A DNA stretch of 64,000 nucleotides from Calonectria ilicicola (taxonomy: Eukaryota > Ascomycota > Sordariomycetes > Hypocreales > Nectriaceae). The position numbers were made by a program, and so were the translations under genes. The stretch covers positions 4,464,001-4,528,000 of the forward strand of contig CP085833.1 of assembly GCA_020809705.1 (NCBI GenBank), in the 5' to 3' direction. This document shows positions 13,901-27,175 of the stretch, piece after piece (position 1 is the first letter of the stretch; each line of letters begins with the position of its first letter). Under the pieces are notes generated by a model, which was given only the letters and a program-made list of their open reading frames with translations, had not been told where the DNA came from and did not search any database.

Positions 13901-16900
13901 GAAATCCAATCAGGGGAGCCCCCAGCCTCGGCTCTTGGACCAGCCACGCAATCTATGCAGGGAGGGTTTGAGGCGACTGGGAACAGAACGAGAAAGGCCG
14001 TCGGGGTACGTTTGTTCTTTTTTGGGAGGGTTGATTATTTGCCCACAATTAAGACGAGTGCATATGTAGTAACCCCTTGGAAGAGAGCGGGCTTCTGCAG
14101 AATGCTTGGTCTCACAGGGCTCACTTCGGTGCTTACGCGGATCAATTGTGTTGGACTTGGTTTCGCAATGACACTTTTCAGCTGCCTGTGCCTGGACGGG
14201 TCGATCTTAGTCGGAGGATTAATGACATGTGAAAAAAAGAAGGCCACATCCACGACCCCGGACACCGAAGAGGCTGAAGGATGATCCCCCGATGAGGACA
14301 AGAATGAGGATCCATGAAGGGGGCAAAATGGACCATGCCGGCACAATTCCGCTGTCTGGCCCAAGTCAACCACTTGGTGGGATGGGAAGACATCTAGGGC
14401 GGCCTTGGCCTTGGCTTTGTGGGAAAACAAGCCCTGCGAGGGGATCCGGCTAGTAACCAGAGGCGGTTAGAAGGCTCCGGCGTGGCGTGCTGGGCCTGGA
14501 AGGGAGGCTCTCAGGGCTGTCGCAGGGCTCTCGGAGACTTGCTGCAGCAGCAGCCTCCTCACAGGGCGCTTTGCCAGGTAGTGGGTTGCAGAGCAGTTCT
14601 CTCCCTCGCCTGACCAATGGGCGTTGATCCACCCGAGTGCGCTGGTCCCTGATGTGACCGTGGCATGTTCCGCCAACTAGACACGCAGTCCGCGGGACGT
14701 AACCAGGCATGGACCTTGATATGTCGTTGGCAACCCCGGACCGCAGGCACCCATGAAACTGGAGACGCTGGGCGAGAGAAACGCTGTCCCTTCCCTCCCC
14801 TTCCCCCCCGAAAGAAAGAAATGCCACTCCACTTGCTGGGAACGAGCAACCGGGCCAGGACCGCCATCCAGACGAGCGAGCGTCTTGTGGAGAGAGGAGC
14901 TGCAACCTCACGGGGGCCCAAACTTTGTAAAGCGGTCCATATTACGTGATTACAGCGACATCCGTCTCTCCGTCCCCATGGATCCTCCTTGGAACTGGCA
15001 CCAGGCACAGCACCTTTGACCTCCTCTTTTGGCCCGCCCTCAAGGCCTGGATTGGGAACCCCGCACCCACGGGGATTGCGGCATCGATAGGTACGGCGCT
15101 CAGCGTCTAGTGAATCGAGTAACACGGCTCCTTGTCCTGTCCATCGTGGGGCGGGCCCTCTGGCGAACAGATTTCCTTCATTTAGGTTACGCCCAGCGGT
15201 CCGATAAAGGTCGGGGACCTTTTGATGGCCCGGGACCTGGTGCCGCAAGCGCATGCTACGTAGTACGAATGGAGGACAGGCGGCTCACTGTAACCGAGAG
15301 AGGCCTCCCCACTCAAAACAACCACTGACGGTGTTGACGACACGGACCAACAAACCAGCGGTGCAGTGCACGGTGAAAGCTACGTTCTCGCAAGAGGCGG
15401 CTGCAACTCGTGGTGCCATTCGAGGGAAAAACAAAAAAAAAATAGGGCACATGCATAGAAAGCTTCTGGAAAAACACTACTTGTGCCCTGTGCTGACAGC
15501 TGGACAGGGAACCGGAGTCGAGAGGAAAGGACAACCATAGGCCACCGGTATAAGCTTAGCATGGCAAATATCAGTGCGTTGGTTTCATACTCGCACAAAA
15601 CCGGCGGCAATCGAACTCTCTTCAGTAAGGCCAGATGGGTGGTGTTAAGCTGGACGACGATCCAATGTTGCCGCAAGACCAGGGGGGTTTCCTGAAGTGC
15701 CGTCCCACCCCTCGTCTCTCCACGGCACTCGAAATGAATCTTGCCCTGCAGAAACGACGATCCGCTCCCCATGTTGCAATTGCGGTGGATGTTGTGTCCG
15801 CGTCACGGGGAAATGTGTAGGTAGTAGCCAGAGCCACGAGGCGTGCCGGGGCAGCGTGTTGCTATTGTTGGAAGGTCTACGTAATGTGCAGTGCTATATC
15901 GAGGTGAATTTATGGGCTCTCGGCATGGGAATAATCTCCGGCCGGCGAGCGAGAGAGTGAGTGGCCAGGTCTTTTTGGGGAGGCATGCTCATGCTGCAGC
16001 AGCAACGCTCAGTTGGGGCTCTTCTCCTCTTTGCTTGACAGGGCTGGGGCCTTTTGACGGTCCTGTAAGGCGGACCCCACTCCTCGTTCAGGGGAGCGTC
16101 GCCGTATGGGCTTTCAAGGAATTGGGATCTTGAGGGAGCAGTCAATTGTATCTTTGGTGTGGGGAGGAGTCTGTCCATCCATCGATCAGTGGGAAAGGGG
16201 TGGAGAGGGGAGAGAGGGGAGGAGGGAGTAGTTTCAGGCCGTGTTGCTGGTTGTAGGGTCCGGGCGAGGAGGAGGCAAGGATTGGGGATTGTGGAAGACA
16301 CTCTTTTGGATAAGGGCTCGGCCGAACTCACGTCATACCCTGGAAAGAAGCCGAGGCTCCATTGCCGGACTGCCAATCTGCAACTTGAACCTCCGCGGCT
16401 AAACGAGGCCGGCCATGTTGCAGAGGCGCAAAAGCATACCATGCTAGGCCATGCCATGCCATGCCCATGGCCCAAGGCAACGAGCTGAGTTGAGAGAGAT
16501 GAGATGAACGACACGCGGGAGAGAGAAGAGGGAGACAGCGGAACAGGCTTGTTACGTGACCGCCGGATGACACGGTAGGCGGGTCCGCGCCAATGCATTG
16601 TTGCTACCGGTGCAGCCGATAGGGCTGGCGTCCATTTCGCAGCTGGTTTCCGCACATTCGGTCATGCATTGGGGGGCGTGGAGGTCACGATGCACTTTTC
16701 CACCGTGACGGCCGAGAAGTGCGTTGTCGGATGCTGCGTTGTTTTTTTAGGGCCGCTACATACGCATCCTTTTTGGTCGTGGCGGCTGCAGCAGTGTCGC
16801 CAGGCCGGCGTTTTTACAGGACGAGCTAAACAGAGCTGCTGGATTCCTGCAGCTAAGCACGTTGTGACTTGACGGTCACGGAGAGTTTTTTTCTCACTCT

Positions 16901-17400
16901 TTCTCCCACACGGAGTTTTTTTTCTTTCTTTTCTTTTTCAGCCCTGATGGGCTGGATTGCGATCTAGTGTGGGTGGTGGTCTGACAGGGTCCGTGGGATC
17001 AAGAAAAACAAAAATTCCTACTTGTCGTATACACTTCTTTTTTTCGTCTTTATTTTTATTAGTAGTATTTTTCCCCCATCGTGTCATCTGCTGGGGAAGG
17101 TTGCAAAACGAGTATTTGCGCGGAGCACCGTTCCCCTGTCTAGATCTAGTAGATGTCATCCCGCCGCCGCCTGTGCATGAGCGGTGGCAAGATGCACATG
17201 TTCCGCCTTACAGCCTTGCTGTAGTAAACGGGCCGGTTGGTGGCCCAGTGTGTCGGAGTCATGTCTGGGGCTCCGACGGGGGGTTTTGTCCGTGTGTGTT
17301 GTGTACTTTTTTAGTATGTATTTTGTTTTTTTACGAGGTTCCAGACATAACTGTGCCGCTCTCGTGCTGGGACTAAACGAGGTCTTGGGCGCGGGCAGTT
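7961..17400. other. Intergenic, about 9.4 kb without recognisable genes
   Basis: Both strands were read. Frames longer than 150 codons (minus 15894-16655, minus 14559-15254, plus 13727-14284, plus 11484-11999) lack conserved domains, are rich in Arg/Pro/Ser or overlap one another in several frames, as non-coding GC-rich DNA does. A homopolymer C run lies near 8745-8757. T-rich runs occur at about 16900-17065. No tRNA, transposase or reverse-transcriptase motif was seen. Confidence 0.4.
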
Positions 17401-20400
17401 CACCTGTTGGTTGATGCTTGTCCCACCGGTTTTGTGATGCCGGCCGCTGACCTAATAATGTTTAGCTGTGACGGGTGCTTGGACTCGGTGGTTTTTGTTC
17501 TGTTTTGCGGGAAAGCCGACTGACCGTTATCTATCGTAAGACATTTATTCATTCAACGGGAGAAGCACATGCCATGGTTGATTGAACTAAAGTAGTGCCA
17601 AGAGTTATTGCTGTGATGTTTCTGGGTGCTATGATGATGGGCACTTACTTGGTTTGTCTATTACCGCTATGAAGATGGCCATGGACTTCCAAGTCTCCGC
17701 GTCAGGTGGGAAACACATACACACACAGCCTTGCGACGGTGTCTTTTTGCCATCTTTGGATAGACTCTTTGGCGCCCGGCCCCCAAAAATGCCGGAATAG
17801 GATTCCCTGGGGAAATACGTTTAACCAACTATGTTTTTTTCTCTCTCGGGGGACTTTTCTCCGATTGTTGGATTCAGGATGGTGATCCATAACGGATGCG
17901 AAACCCAAATTACGGGAAATTCGATGGCCTGTTTAGGTTGCTTCAGAGTGATGACAATGCATATTTTCATGGGGCGTTAGTTTCCACTTCATCTAAAGTC
18001 TATCACATTGGCCCTTCCCACGTGCAACTCGTCCCGACCCGGAACCATGCAGGGCTACTGAACTGATAAGCTCCAAAGGGGGGTGTAAGGAATCAATGGG
18101 CTCGTGGCATGCTTGTAGAAAGCTTCTTGAAGCTTTCTGATATCCCTGGAGGGGAAAGAGACACAAAGGTCCACATGCAAGGCAGAGTGAGGCGGAGGAA
18201 GCGAATGGGCTCATCTTGCTGTGCCACTGGATCGTCGCTCTTGGCATGGAGAAATATAGTCGAAACGAGGGAATATAGGCGTGTCTGCTGACAGCTTTCG
18301 AGGATAGTCGACGACTAGTTGAAGGCTATTGCAGTCTAGGACGGCCTCTGGAAGGCAATGACTGACGAGACCGAAACCGAACGTGCCGGTCTCCGAGGAA
18401 ATTATCCCAGATTCGCCAATGAGAGATTCATTAATAATTCCTGAATGGTCTAGATCACCTGCCGGTTTCGGTGTGTTTCAACCGCTAGTCGTTTCTTTCC
18501 ATCGTAAAATGTTGGGCGTATGTGACGTAGTGTTTCTATATCATAGATTTTATGACTACGACCCGAAGCGGTTATACTTGCGAAGAAGACAAGAAGCGCT
18601 AGAAGCATTGTGTCAATACCGTTGGCGAGTTTAAATTCAGGGTCGAGTTAGATTGATGAACCAACGCGCGCAACTTTAATACAATGGCTTTTTTTTAACA
18701 ACTAGCCAGGCGTTGATATTGGCACACTGTAATTTTTCAATAAACTTTCATATACTGATTTAGGGTATACGCTTAAGGATTTGCTTTTGATCTATGTATT
18801 GATCAATATGGCTAGAACTAACTCCTACTTTGAAGGAAAAGTTTCCCCCTGAATCGGACGAAATATCCGCCATTGACCGTTATACCGCTGTGCTGCGACT
18901 CGGAATATTGGGCTAAAAATTACAGGCTAAAAACGCCCCGGAGATTAATAGTGTACTTTTTTTTTTTTTTTTAATAGCGCGTGACATAGTTGTTATGGTG
19001 TTTTTTTGGTGTTGCGATTGGCGTACCACTCGGTTCAAGTGAGAACCACAGAATCAACTACTCCCCTCAATCCGGATGAGTGACGTGGCCTTGGCGTGGC
19101 TTGAATGCATGGAAACGCGGACAAATGTATCCTACCAGTAAGAACCATCAATTTGAACCCACAATGAATAACATCTCACGGATGACGTTCGGAACATGAC
19201 GATAGAGTCTTAATGTGGATGAGGCCAAGACTTCGGGATTTTCTTTTGCACACTTTTCGCTAAATTTCGGATCAAAATTTAATACGAGAATGGCATGGAG
19301 CATGTGTTAGAGAACGACCCGAGCTCGACGTTGAAGCCGTGGCCGCGGAACCCGAAGGAATCATAAAAAAAATTCAAGCCGTGACGCGGCCCATCCCAAT
19401 CGAGCACATCCGGAGACATACTGCCCGGCTCGGAGAGTATACGATATCACGTTACAACTCGCCGAGAACTAGCTCGATGCCGTTGTCTAGTTTACGATTT
19501 GTAGCTTGGATTATGGCCAAGTGATTCGAGTTTACTAGTGCATGAGTTCCGCCGAGATGGCGTTTGTGCATACACAACTGACCGCTGCGAACTGCCACAT
19601 GAGACCGGTTTGATTAACAAAAGTAAATAAAGAAATTTTGATGACCGCGCGGCACAAGAGGCGGAGGCCGCACTTGTGCTTCTAGTGCATGGAAACTGAG
19701 ACACGGCGACAAAATGCACCGCGGTCTTGGCAATTGTACCGGAGAGTGGCGAGAAATGTGACAACGTCAGTCAACATGCTCTCTGATTTGTGATTTTCAA
19801 GAAAAAAAATCTTGAGCGTGACTCGTGTGGATACATGCGTTCTGTCTAAGAACTCAGCATGGCTAATATTGTTGTAGATGTATCTTCAGACACAGAATGA
19901 GCGTATGAGATATGTATGAGCATATTTGGACCTAATTAATAGTTTACCAACCAGTACTCGGCTTTTGGACGAGCCCTTATCCGCACATACTTAGAGAAAT
20001 GTTACTACAGGGTATCAATCCAGGACACTTTCGGAACATTGTTATTTGTAACACAAAGTATCCTAGTTTCTGGAGTAAAGCGTGCAATGGAGATTTTTAA
20101 AATATATAAGGGATTAAAAACTCGTGCCAAATATATTAAACTGGTGCTTCAACGACGTTTATATACTAGTCAGTTATCGTGGTCAAGGAGTACTCTTTAG
20201 TCTGCTACACTTTCGAGTTAAACAGCTGACAACGAAGGGTAATACGGCCCTTATCATTTAATTCTCTTTGATATGCTAACATGAGTTCTAACTGGTAACT
20301 AGGGTCGTTCTCTTATTAGATAGAGCATCGCGGTCGAGTGCTATTTGTGTATTTCTCACTTCTGAGTCTATACTACTATCGAAACAGAGACCGAGAACGT

Positions 20401-21669
20401 CGGTATAGATAGCTTAGCTTTTAAAAAATAGCATATATTTAATATTATCTCCGGCATCAAATGTAATATCTGGTCGATAATACAGCAGGATTCGGCGTTC
20501 ATATTTCCCAGAAAATATTATTGTTGCTATGAGGCTATTGTCACTCCTCCCAACGACCACTATATTGTCTTGTTATATCCCATTCAAATATTTCACTATT
20601 TTGAGAACCAAACTTTTTTTTCTCGAATCGCTGTCATCTAGTGAAAGGTTTCAAAGCTACCAAATTGCATTTGGAGAATGAAGAATCAGCATCATTTAGC
20701 ATATTGAGATAATTGAATTAATTTTTCTTCATGCGTATTCAATTAGGATTTCCTATATTGCATAAACCATACTACTGCATTTGTGAAGGAGAAACTTGCA
20801 ACCGATTGGTCAATGGTTTACGGTTCTCATCAAGTTGCGCTAGAAAAATAGAAACGTTCACCTTCATACAACGCAGTATACTTGACGAAACTTTGATCGC
20901 TCGCTTAAATTCGCTTTAGTCTTGGCTAGTGGCAGTGCTAAACCCGACGCATAATTTCGGAGCGAGAACAATGCACAAACGCTGCTACGTGGAATTGTGC
21001 TTGGACTCATGCAAAACTTTCCTCGTAAGTCAATGCTAGGCCGCGCCGTGCTTCAAACTCAATGTATTAACAATCATTTCCCACTACTATGGAACCTTTG
21101 CGATGTGGTCCAAACTCCATATTCTTCACCGCAATCGTTTAAACCTTGGTCTCCATCTTTCACCCACCTTTCCCCTTCACGCCCTCTAAACTTAACCGCC
21201 AGATTGGACGTTTGAGCCGGAGCCGCAGTGATGGAACCTGTGCTTGGTAAACTGCAGTTATGATGTAACTCCAAACCTAAAGGCTGGCCGGATAGACTAA
21301 ATTTAACCCATTTAGGATTGGCAAATGTCAAATGTGGACCATGCAATTCGTTGCGCTATTCGCATGCACAATGAGAGAGATACCCGCATGGAGCGCGCGG
21401 GTTCCGGAATTCACCGCTTAGTAATTCTCGAATACTGCATGTGTTTGACGAAACATTTAGACTCGGTATTCGCACTTCTTCGCTGTCCGAATAGGCATCG
21501 CCAAGGTAGCGAGCGATTTGACGAGATGTTTGCACGCGAGGGGTTGGGCTAGATGCTGTAGTAGATGTGAAATTTATAAATATGACTCTTAACACACTGG
21601 CTAGCTGATCATTGCCATCAAAGGATTCAATATAATTCTGATTCAATTATCCAATTTTTACGAGGAAAA
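17401..21669. other. AT-rich block, possibly decayed repeat DNA
   Basis: From about 17.4 kb, and clearly from 18.6 kb, the sequence becomes visibly AT-rich with many stops in all frames, in contrast to the GC-rich flanks. It ends at the NmrA-like gene at 21670. Islands with more GC occur at about 19020-19130 and 19300-19760. The look fits repeat-induced point mutation or relaxed AT-rich intergenic DNA, but I found no terminal repeats and no recognisable transposon protein. Confidence 0.4.
19315..19524 (+). pseudogene. Possible relic of a coding sequence, unidentified
   Basis: Within the AT-rich block, a GC-richer stretch reads in one plus-strand frame as a protein-like sequence (including VRERPELDVEAVAAEPEG and IPIEHIRRHTARLGEY) ending at a stop at 19524. 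Fragments in other frames follow to about 19760. No domain is recognised and no start context is visible. It may be a decayed gene or transposon fragment, or chance. Confidence 0.18.
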
Positions 21670-22800
21670 ATGGTCAACGTTGCTGTTTTGGGTGGCTCTG
21701 GCCATGTGGGAAAGACTATTGTTGATGTGCTCAAAGAAGAGCCCAATCACTCAGTGATTGTACTCAGTCGCCAGGTTCGTTGCAGCTTGTCTCTCCCATT
21801 TATTTCTGCTTTCCTGTTAACTGTTTGCAACAGGCTCCGGCTACAGTTGACCTAGATGCACCTGCTGTCTTGGCCGACTACAACGATGAGAAAGCCTTGA
21901 CATCCATCTTGGAAAAGCATGAAATCCACACTGTCATTTCATGTGTTGGAGTTCACGATGACAAACTGGCCCAAGTAGAAGCGGCAGTAATTCGTGCTTC
22001 GAGCCAATCCAAGCCCACGAAGCGCTTCATCGCTAGCAACTGGGCACTACCTAATGCTGCAGCGTAAGTTAAACACCAAACCCTTGTGCTTACAAGATGT
22101 CATAATAATCTTGTTTAATTTTATAGAACCAAAGACTCAACTCCATGGGCCTCTTTTCAGCGCAAGGCCCCTGAGCTTCTTCGTACCACTGATCTTGAAT
22201 GGACCGAAATCGCTAACGGCTACTTCCTTGACTACTGGGGCATGCCCTATCTCAAAACCCACCTCACCCCAATGATTCCTGTCATTGACATCAAGGATAA
22301 GATTGCTGCTATTCCAGGAACAGGTAACGAACCTGTTGCATTCTCCTATTCATTCGATGTTGCCAAGATAGTGGCAAAATTGTTGGATTTGCCCAAGTGG
22401 GACGAGACCACGGTTGTTGTTGGCGACAAGCTCACATGGAACGAGTTTCTGAAGCTCGCAGAAGAGGCGCGAGGTAAGCATCTGCGAAGTACCTGCATGA
22501 AATAAGAACCTGTCGGCTAATTATATTACAAAATCAGGGTCCAAGTTTGAAGTCCAGTACGATGATGTCGAGAAACTCTCAAAGGGACAGATCACTGAGC
22601 TTCCGAATCACGTGAATGCATACCCGTTCTTCCCCAAGCCACACCTTCAGGGCCTTTACTCGATCCTAGAGAAATTAATGGCGGATGGCGATTTTAACTT
22701 GCCGACTGAAAATGCAATCAACAACAAATTTCCGGATTATCACATGTTGACAGCAAAGGAAATGTTGGCTCAGACCTGGAAGGCTCAGGGTGGACAATAG
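21670..22800 (+). CDS. NmrA-like / isoflavone-reductase-like NAD(P)-binding protein
   Basis: Four exons, 21670-21774, 21834-22063, 22127-22473 and 22538-22800, give 314 residues. The introns are 59, 63 and 64 bp with GT...AG ends, and all joins keep frame. The protein opens with a Rossmann nucleotide-binding motif, GGSGHVG at residues 8-14 (GxxGxxG), and continues with the HEIHTVISCVG strand and the SNWALP segment typical of fungal NmrA/isoflavone-reductase-like proteins. Members of this family bind NAD(P)(H) and act as redox sensors or reductases on small aromatic substrates. There is no catalytic Tyr-x-x-x-Lys pair as in classical SDRs, as expected for atypical SDRs. It sits just right of the AT-rich block, with only an AT-rich upstream region as promoter. 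The substrate cannot be told from the sequence. Confidence 0.9.
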
Positions 22801-23299
22801 ACAAAGATAAGATGACTGAAAACAATATATGATGGTATTTTAATACGACTCAATACTGAATGGCGATTCTCGTCTTATTAAAAATCCAAATAGCGGACTC
22901 AACCCAGAGAGACCCCTAAAGCCACAAAGATGACAGATACGATACAACTTTATTTAGTCATGACGCTGCTTCAACGGTATCTAAGCTAACTGACCCTTAT
23001 GGTTCGAATGGGAATTGAATGTACTACTTGATCAGTGATGTCGTGACTTGCGGAACGACACACAATGGAAATTTGAATGCACACAGAATGGTTGATGGGA
23101 GTTAAAACAAGATTCAAATTGTTGCATTCAATCTTTTGAGAAAACTAGAAAATCCATGCGTGTATTACCTAAACCCCCAAACCAGCCGTTTCAATCTGTA
23201 GACCATCTCAACCTTTTTTTTAGCCTGCCACTGTGTCCTGTTCCACCCAGCACCTAGATTTTGAGGACATTTAGTATGCGACCCGGTGTCGCATACAGA
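22801..23299. other. Convergent intergenic spacer
   Basis: An AT-rich spacer of about 500 bp between the 3' ends of the NmrA-like gene (+) and the proline-rich hypothetical gene (-). It presumably holds both 3' UTRs and polyadenylation sites; nothing else is seen. Confidence 0.5.
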
Positions 23300-24702
23300 T
23301 TAGACCCTGCTGATTACCACGCACCTTGTAGCATTTAAGAGAATTTCCCAAGTCTCGCTAAGGCCTTTATACACCTCTTTAGAAACACCCGGTGCGACCA
23401 GTAAGTCGTTGACACGGTACTGTGCATGACTGATCTGCAGCCGAATATCAGAAATGGCCCCAGAAAGCGTCTCGGCAGTTTGCTGTGTCTCAATGTAAGA
23501 ATCCATCAGCCTCTCGTAGTTCATTCGAAGCCTTGGGAGTTCTGATGAATCTGACAAAGTTTGCACCTCATCATCGGTTGGAGCCTCTTGAGCGTCTGGG
23601 GTGTTTTCTGGCAATTGTGGTTCAGAGGCAGGCTCTGTCTGTGGTTCAACAGAGCCAGGTGGCACATCAGTTTTCGCTTCTTGGCAGCTAGGTGATGCCT
23701 GGGCTTCCTCATGTGCTTCTTTTGCTTTATCAATGGCTTGCGGCTCTGGGGGGTCCGATGGGAGCGATGGGAGCGATGCGGACTTGATAGCCGGCGACGG
23801 ACTACAAGAACCTCCCGACGACGACTGATCGTCCCTGTTTAATACTGTTAGCGTTTGTCACAGTGGGACTGTTGTTCGTAAAACCAGCTGAGTACTGTTA
23901 TACATACTCAATAACAATCACTTCTGCCGAGTTGTCTTGCTTCGGCTGTTCTACAACGGGATCCTTAAATCCGACTGAGCGCTTAGCCCTTTTCCGGGCC
24001 GGAGCCGGCTTGGGGCCAGGTTTAGGACCAGGTTTGCGGCCAGGCCTCTTCCTCTTGTTGGATTCTACTCCAACTGGTACTGGAGGGCCTTGAGAGACTG
24101 GGATCATCGTGGGCCTGGTCTGGGTTTGTTGCGGTCCACTGGGTATTTGAACCTGAGCGGGCAACTGATTTATTGGTACGAAGCCTTGTCTCTGGCTAGC
24201 AACCATTTGGTTCATCTGCTCTCGTTGGAGAGCAAGGAAGCGTTCTCTATCGATTTGGGCATGATAATCCTGGGGATTATAGTTCGCCACGCGCTCTCGG
24301 TCGGCCGGGTGTGGCATCGCGTTGGGACCCTGCATTGGTGGTGCTTGATTCAATTGTTGGGGTCTCATGGGTGGTTCACACTCCACCATGGCTTGACCTG
24401 GATATGAACCGTGGTGGAAATTTCGCCCCCTTGGATCACTGTACAACACTCAGTCACTGTTACAAGCCGATAGCCCTTCAAACGGACCTAGGGTGCGGAT
24501 GTTGAAGCCGGACGGACGACATATTGGCAGGTGTACTAGCTTGTGGGTTTGCGGTTGTCATCCCAGGACCATTTAGATGGGGGACAGGTTTAAAGCGTAT
24601 TTCAGGGCCACCTCCTTCTCCAACGGTTGGTATCATTTCCCAATGCGCGTACTGATTGGACTGGTGCATGTTCGGGACTGGAGCCATTGGGACAGAGGAC
24701 AT
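23300..24702 (-). CDS. Hypothetical proline-rich protein with AT-hook-like basic segment
   Basis: Three exons, 24702-24488, 24438-23908 and 23834-23300, give 426 residues. The introns are 24487-24439 (donor GTCCGT, weak) and 23907-23835 (donor GTATGT); both joins keep frame. The N-terminal half is Pro/Gln/Met-rich and looks disordered. The middle carries a basic run, KRKRPGRKPGPKPGPKP, resembling AT-hooks or a nuclear localisation signal. An acidic Ser/Glu/Pro segment follows, then a C-terminal stretch of about 70 residues (starting RLRMNYERLMDSYIETQQ) that is probably a coiled coil. I do not recognise a family. A nuclear, DNA- or chromatin-associated role is only inferred from the basic repeats. 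Confidence 0.72.
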
Positions 24703-25424
24703 GGCAGCTGATTTGGCAATGCTTCAAGGTAGTGGCTACACAAGATTTGTTCAACTCTCTTGTCCAACAACTAGTAGAAGCTCGCTTCGGTAGTAGTACG
24801 CTGAAATAGAACGGTAACGACTGTTGGTAGGGGGGTGTTTTTTTTTTGGGGGGGTTGGACCTGTTGTGAAACTAGCGACTATCCCTTTAGTTTGTCACAA
24901 GTGCAACGGCCGGCAAAAACCGCATAACAGCACACAAAAGAGGATCGAGACAAAGATTCAGATGAAGGCAGGAAAAGCTGAGAGAAAACGGAGTGAACGA
25001 AGAGCGGGGGAAATGGGCTCTCATAAAAGCTGGTGGCCATCTATCTGTTGCATGCAGCCACATTCTCGCCTCAGGCAAACATACGCAACTGGTTTGCTTT
25101 TGCCAAGGCAATAGTCAGGCGATTGGCTGGCAGCTAGCCAATCGCACAAGTGAAGCCTGTAATCCTGCATGAGTTGACATCAACAACGCTGGTGGGTTGC
25201 ACAAGCAGGATCACATGGCTGGTTCAGCGCGATGAATGAGGGAAGGTCTCCAGCCCAACATCAACCATGTGAAACCATAATTCGAGGCGGTGAGGGAGGA
25301 AAATGATAAGGAAGAAGCAAAAAGTGACAGGGAACAAGGGAATACTTGTATTCAGAAAGTGGGCGAGGTTGGAGAGGCGTCATGTACTCGAACAAACGAA
25401 TACTACCCTGGGGACGCTGCCCAA
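24703..25424. other. Intergenic: promoter of the AT-hook-like gene and 3' flank of the TF gene
   Basis: 722 bp. The left part is the upstream region of the minus-strand hypothetical gene, with a T/G run at 24835-24855. The right part is the 3' flank of the transcription-factor gene. No coding signal is seen. Confidence 0.5.
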
Positions 25425-27175
25425 TTAAACGACACGCCCTTGCTGTGTCGTTTCGAAAACGCGTTTGCCAAGTCCATCGTGAGCGCTATCTATCCACATA
25501 ACTTCCGTCAAACGCTGCCGAACTTCTCCCCAAGTCTGGTTCTTGGTCATTTCTTGGATGGCTTCGACGAGCCACGCCTCGCGACTATCAAACACAATGA
25601 TGGACCCCACCATGAGCAACCACAGCTTTAAATCGGCAATCATGGGGCTATCGGCGGGCATTCTCTCAATAGCTTCGCGGAATTGGCGGCTCATGTGTTC
25701 AGATTTCAGTTTGATGCCGCGAGCGTGCAAGAATAATGTTGACTCGTAGGCAAGCAGGCCCAACCGGACGGCCTCTTGTAGCGGATAAAACTCTACTGGG
25801 TACTCGAGGTTAAGCAGCCGGTACTGCATTGAAATCATGATTTCCTGGAATAATTCGGGCGGCAGCTTTTTCTGACTGGGGATCAGTGTGTTGGCGGCGT
25901 TTGAGAAGTCTCTGAGGTCTGTGAAGACATTCTTGAGCCGGAAGTCCAAGTGCTGGATAAGACTCTGCAATTCGGACGATGGCGACCGCTGGTAAGATAC
26001 ATAATCCTCCAGTAAAACGTGTTCCAAAAACGGCTCCCAGGAAACCTTGTCGCGATGCATGTCTGGCTTGGTCCCGTTTTTAATTGATGACCCAAGATCT
26101 ACCCTGTAGTCGTATTAGTAGCGGCATATTTGTTCCCAAGCTCGAAACGTACCGGCAGAGCTTTATTTGCAATTGCCGATTGTGATCAAAGCCTCTTAGC
26201 CCGCCACGCATCTCAACAATTTGTTTGAGGCCCTTGACATGCGCGTTGAATGCGTCCGTGTCCCCAGCGGCATCTGCCACCATCGCCAATGTCACTACCA
26301 CAGCCGTTGTGATGTCGTCAATTTGCCTGTCACCATCGTGCAACTTTTCCTGGAGACATTGGATGGTTTGTCTAAGGCGCTTTTGAGTGCGCGGCGTGAA
26401 GCCTGTGAACCATTTGAAATCGGTCGAAAGCCCCGCGGCCTGCATCTCGATGAGATCCTGAAAGGCGCTGACCATGAAGAGTATGCATTCAAAATATGCA
26501 TGGTCCTCCAACAGCCAGCGAAACCAGCAGACTTTGAGTTCGTCGAAATAGAAACACCATTCGGCAGGGTACATGGTCTCCTTGACGGTAGTCAGATCTA
26601 GAATCGGTTAGAGCGAGGCTGCGGCACTGCAGAGAATACACGTGGGGACGCACATCTGAAGATGAGCTGCGTCGACGTCTCATCTAGTGGGGCGGCGTAA
26701 TTGAATAACCTTAGATCAGAGGGCACCCGAAAGGGTCCTGGAAAACATGGGGCCTGGATGAAGATATCCACACTGGGTCTCTCATGCATGCCATGAGTGG
26801 TAACGGTCGCTGCTGGGGCATGCTTTTTGTCCAGGGGTCCATCTTCTGTGGATTTGGGGTTTGATTCCTTCTCTCGAGAAGTTGTAGTTTTTGGCTTACT
26901 ACTATCCTGCCGCCTCTTATTCTTCCCGCGCATAACATAGCTGCGGATGAATTTTCTGGTGTTTGGGTCAGGTTTCCCCACAGGGCCCGAGGAAATGAAG
27001 CTGAACTCCTTGACTACATGAAATTTCAGTTAGCTAAAAAAAAATCTAGGCTTTGAATATTAGCGCCATATTGTAACATACGAGGAGGAACTCGAGATGA
27101 CCTTCTTTTTGGTCGAGAAGAGGCGCCAGTGGCGGAATGCGGCAGCGGAGACGCCGTAGAGAGGTGCTCGCTCAT
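25425..27175 (-). CDS. Fungal-specific transcription-factor-domain protein lacking a zinc cluster
   Basis: Four exons, 27175-27082, 27013-26654, 26597-26153 and 26103-25425, give 525 residues. The introns are 68, 56 and 49 bp (donors GTATGT, GTGCGT, GTACGT), all in frame. After a basic N-terminus (SSRPKRRSSRVPP) comes FSFISSGPVGKPDPNTRKF followed by IRSYVMRGKNKRR, a signature of the large fungal group that carries the fungal-specific transcription factor domain but begins with a short basic KFIRSHVMR-like segment. The remainder is the mostly helical middle homology region. No Cys6 Zn2 cluster (CxxCxxxxxxC) is present, so DNA binding, if any, is not by that route. It is divergent from the SDR gene across 703 bp, which suggests shared control. 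An in-frame ATG at 27268 would add 31 residues; I preferred 27175. Confidence 0.85.

Noticed and set aside
15600..15680. Minus-strand GTTCGATTGC resembling a tRNA B-box
   Set aside because: No A-box or matching acceptor stem.
15894..16655. 253-codon minus-strand open frame
   Set aside because: No domain, biased composition, overlaps another open frame, and has no supporting context.
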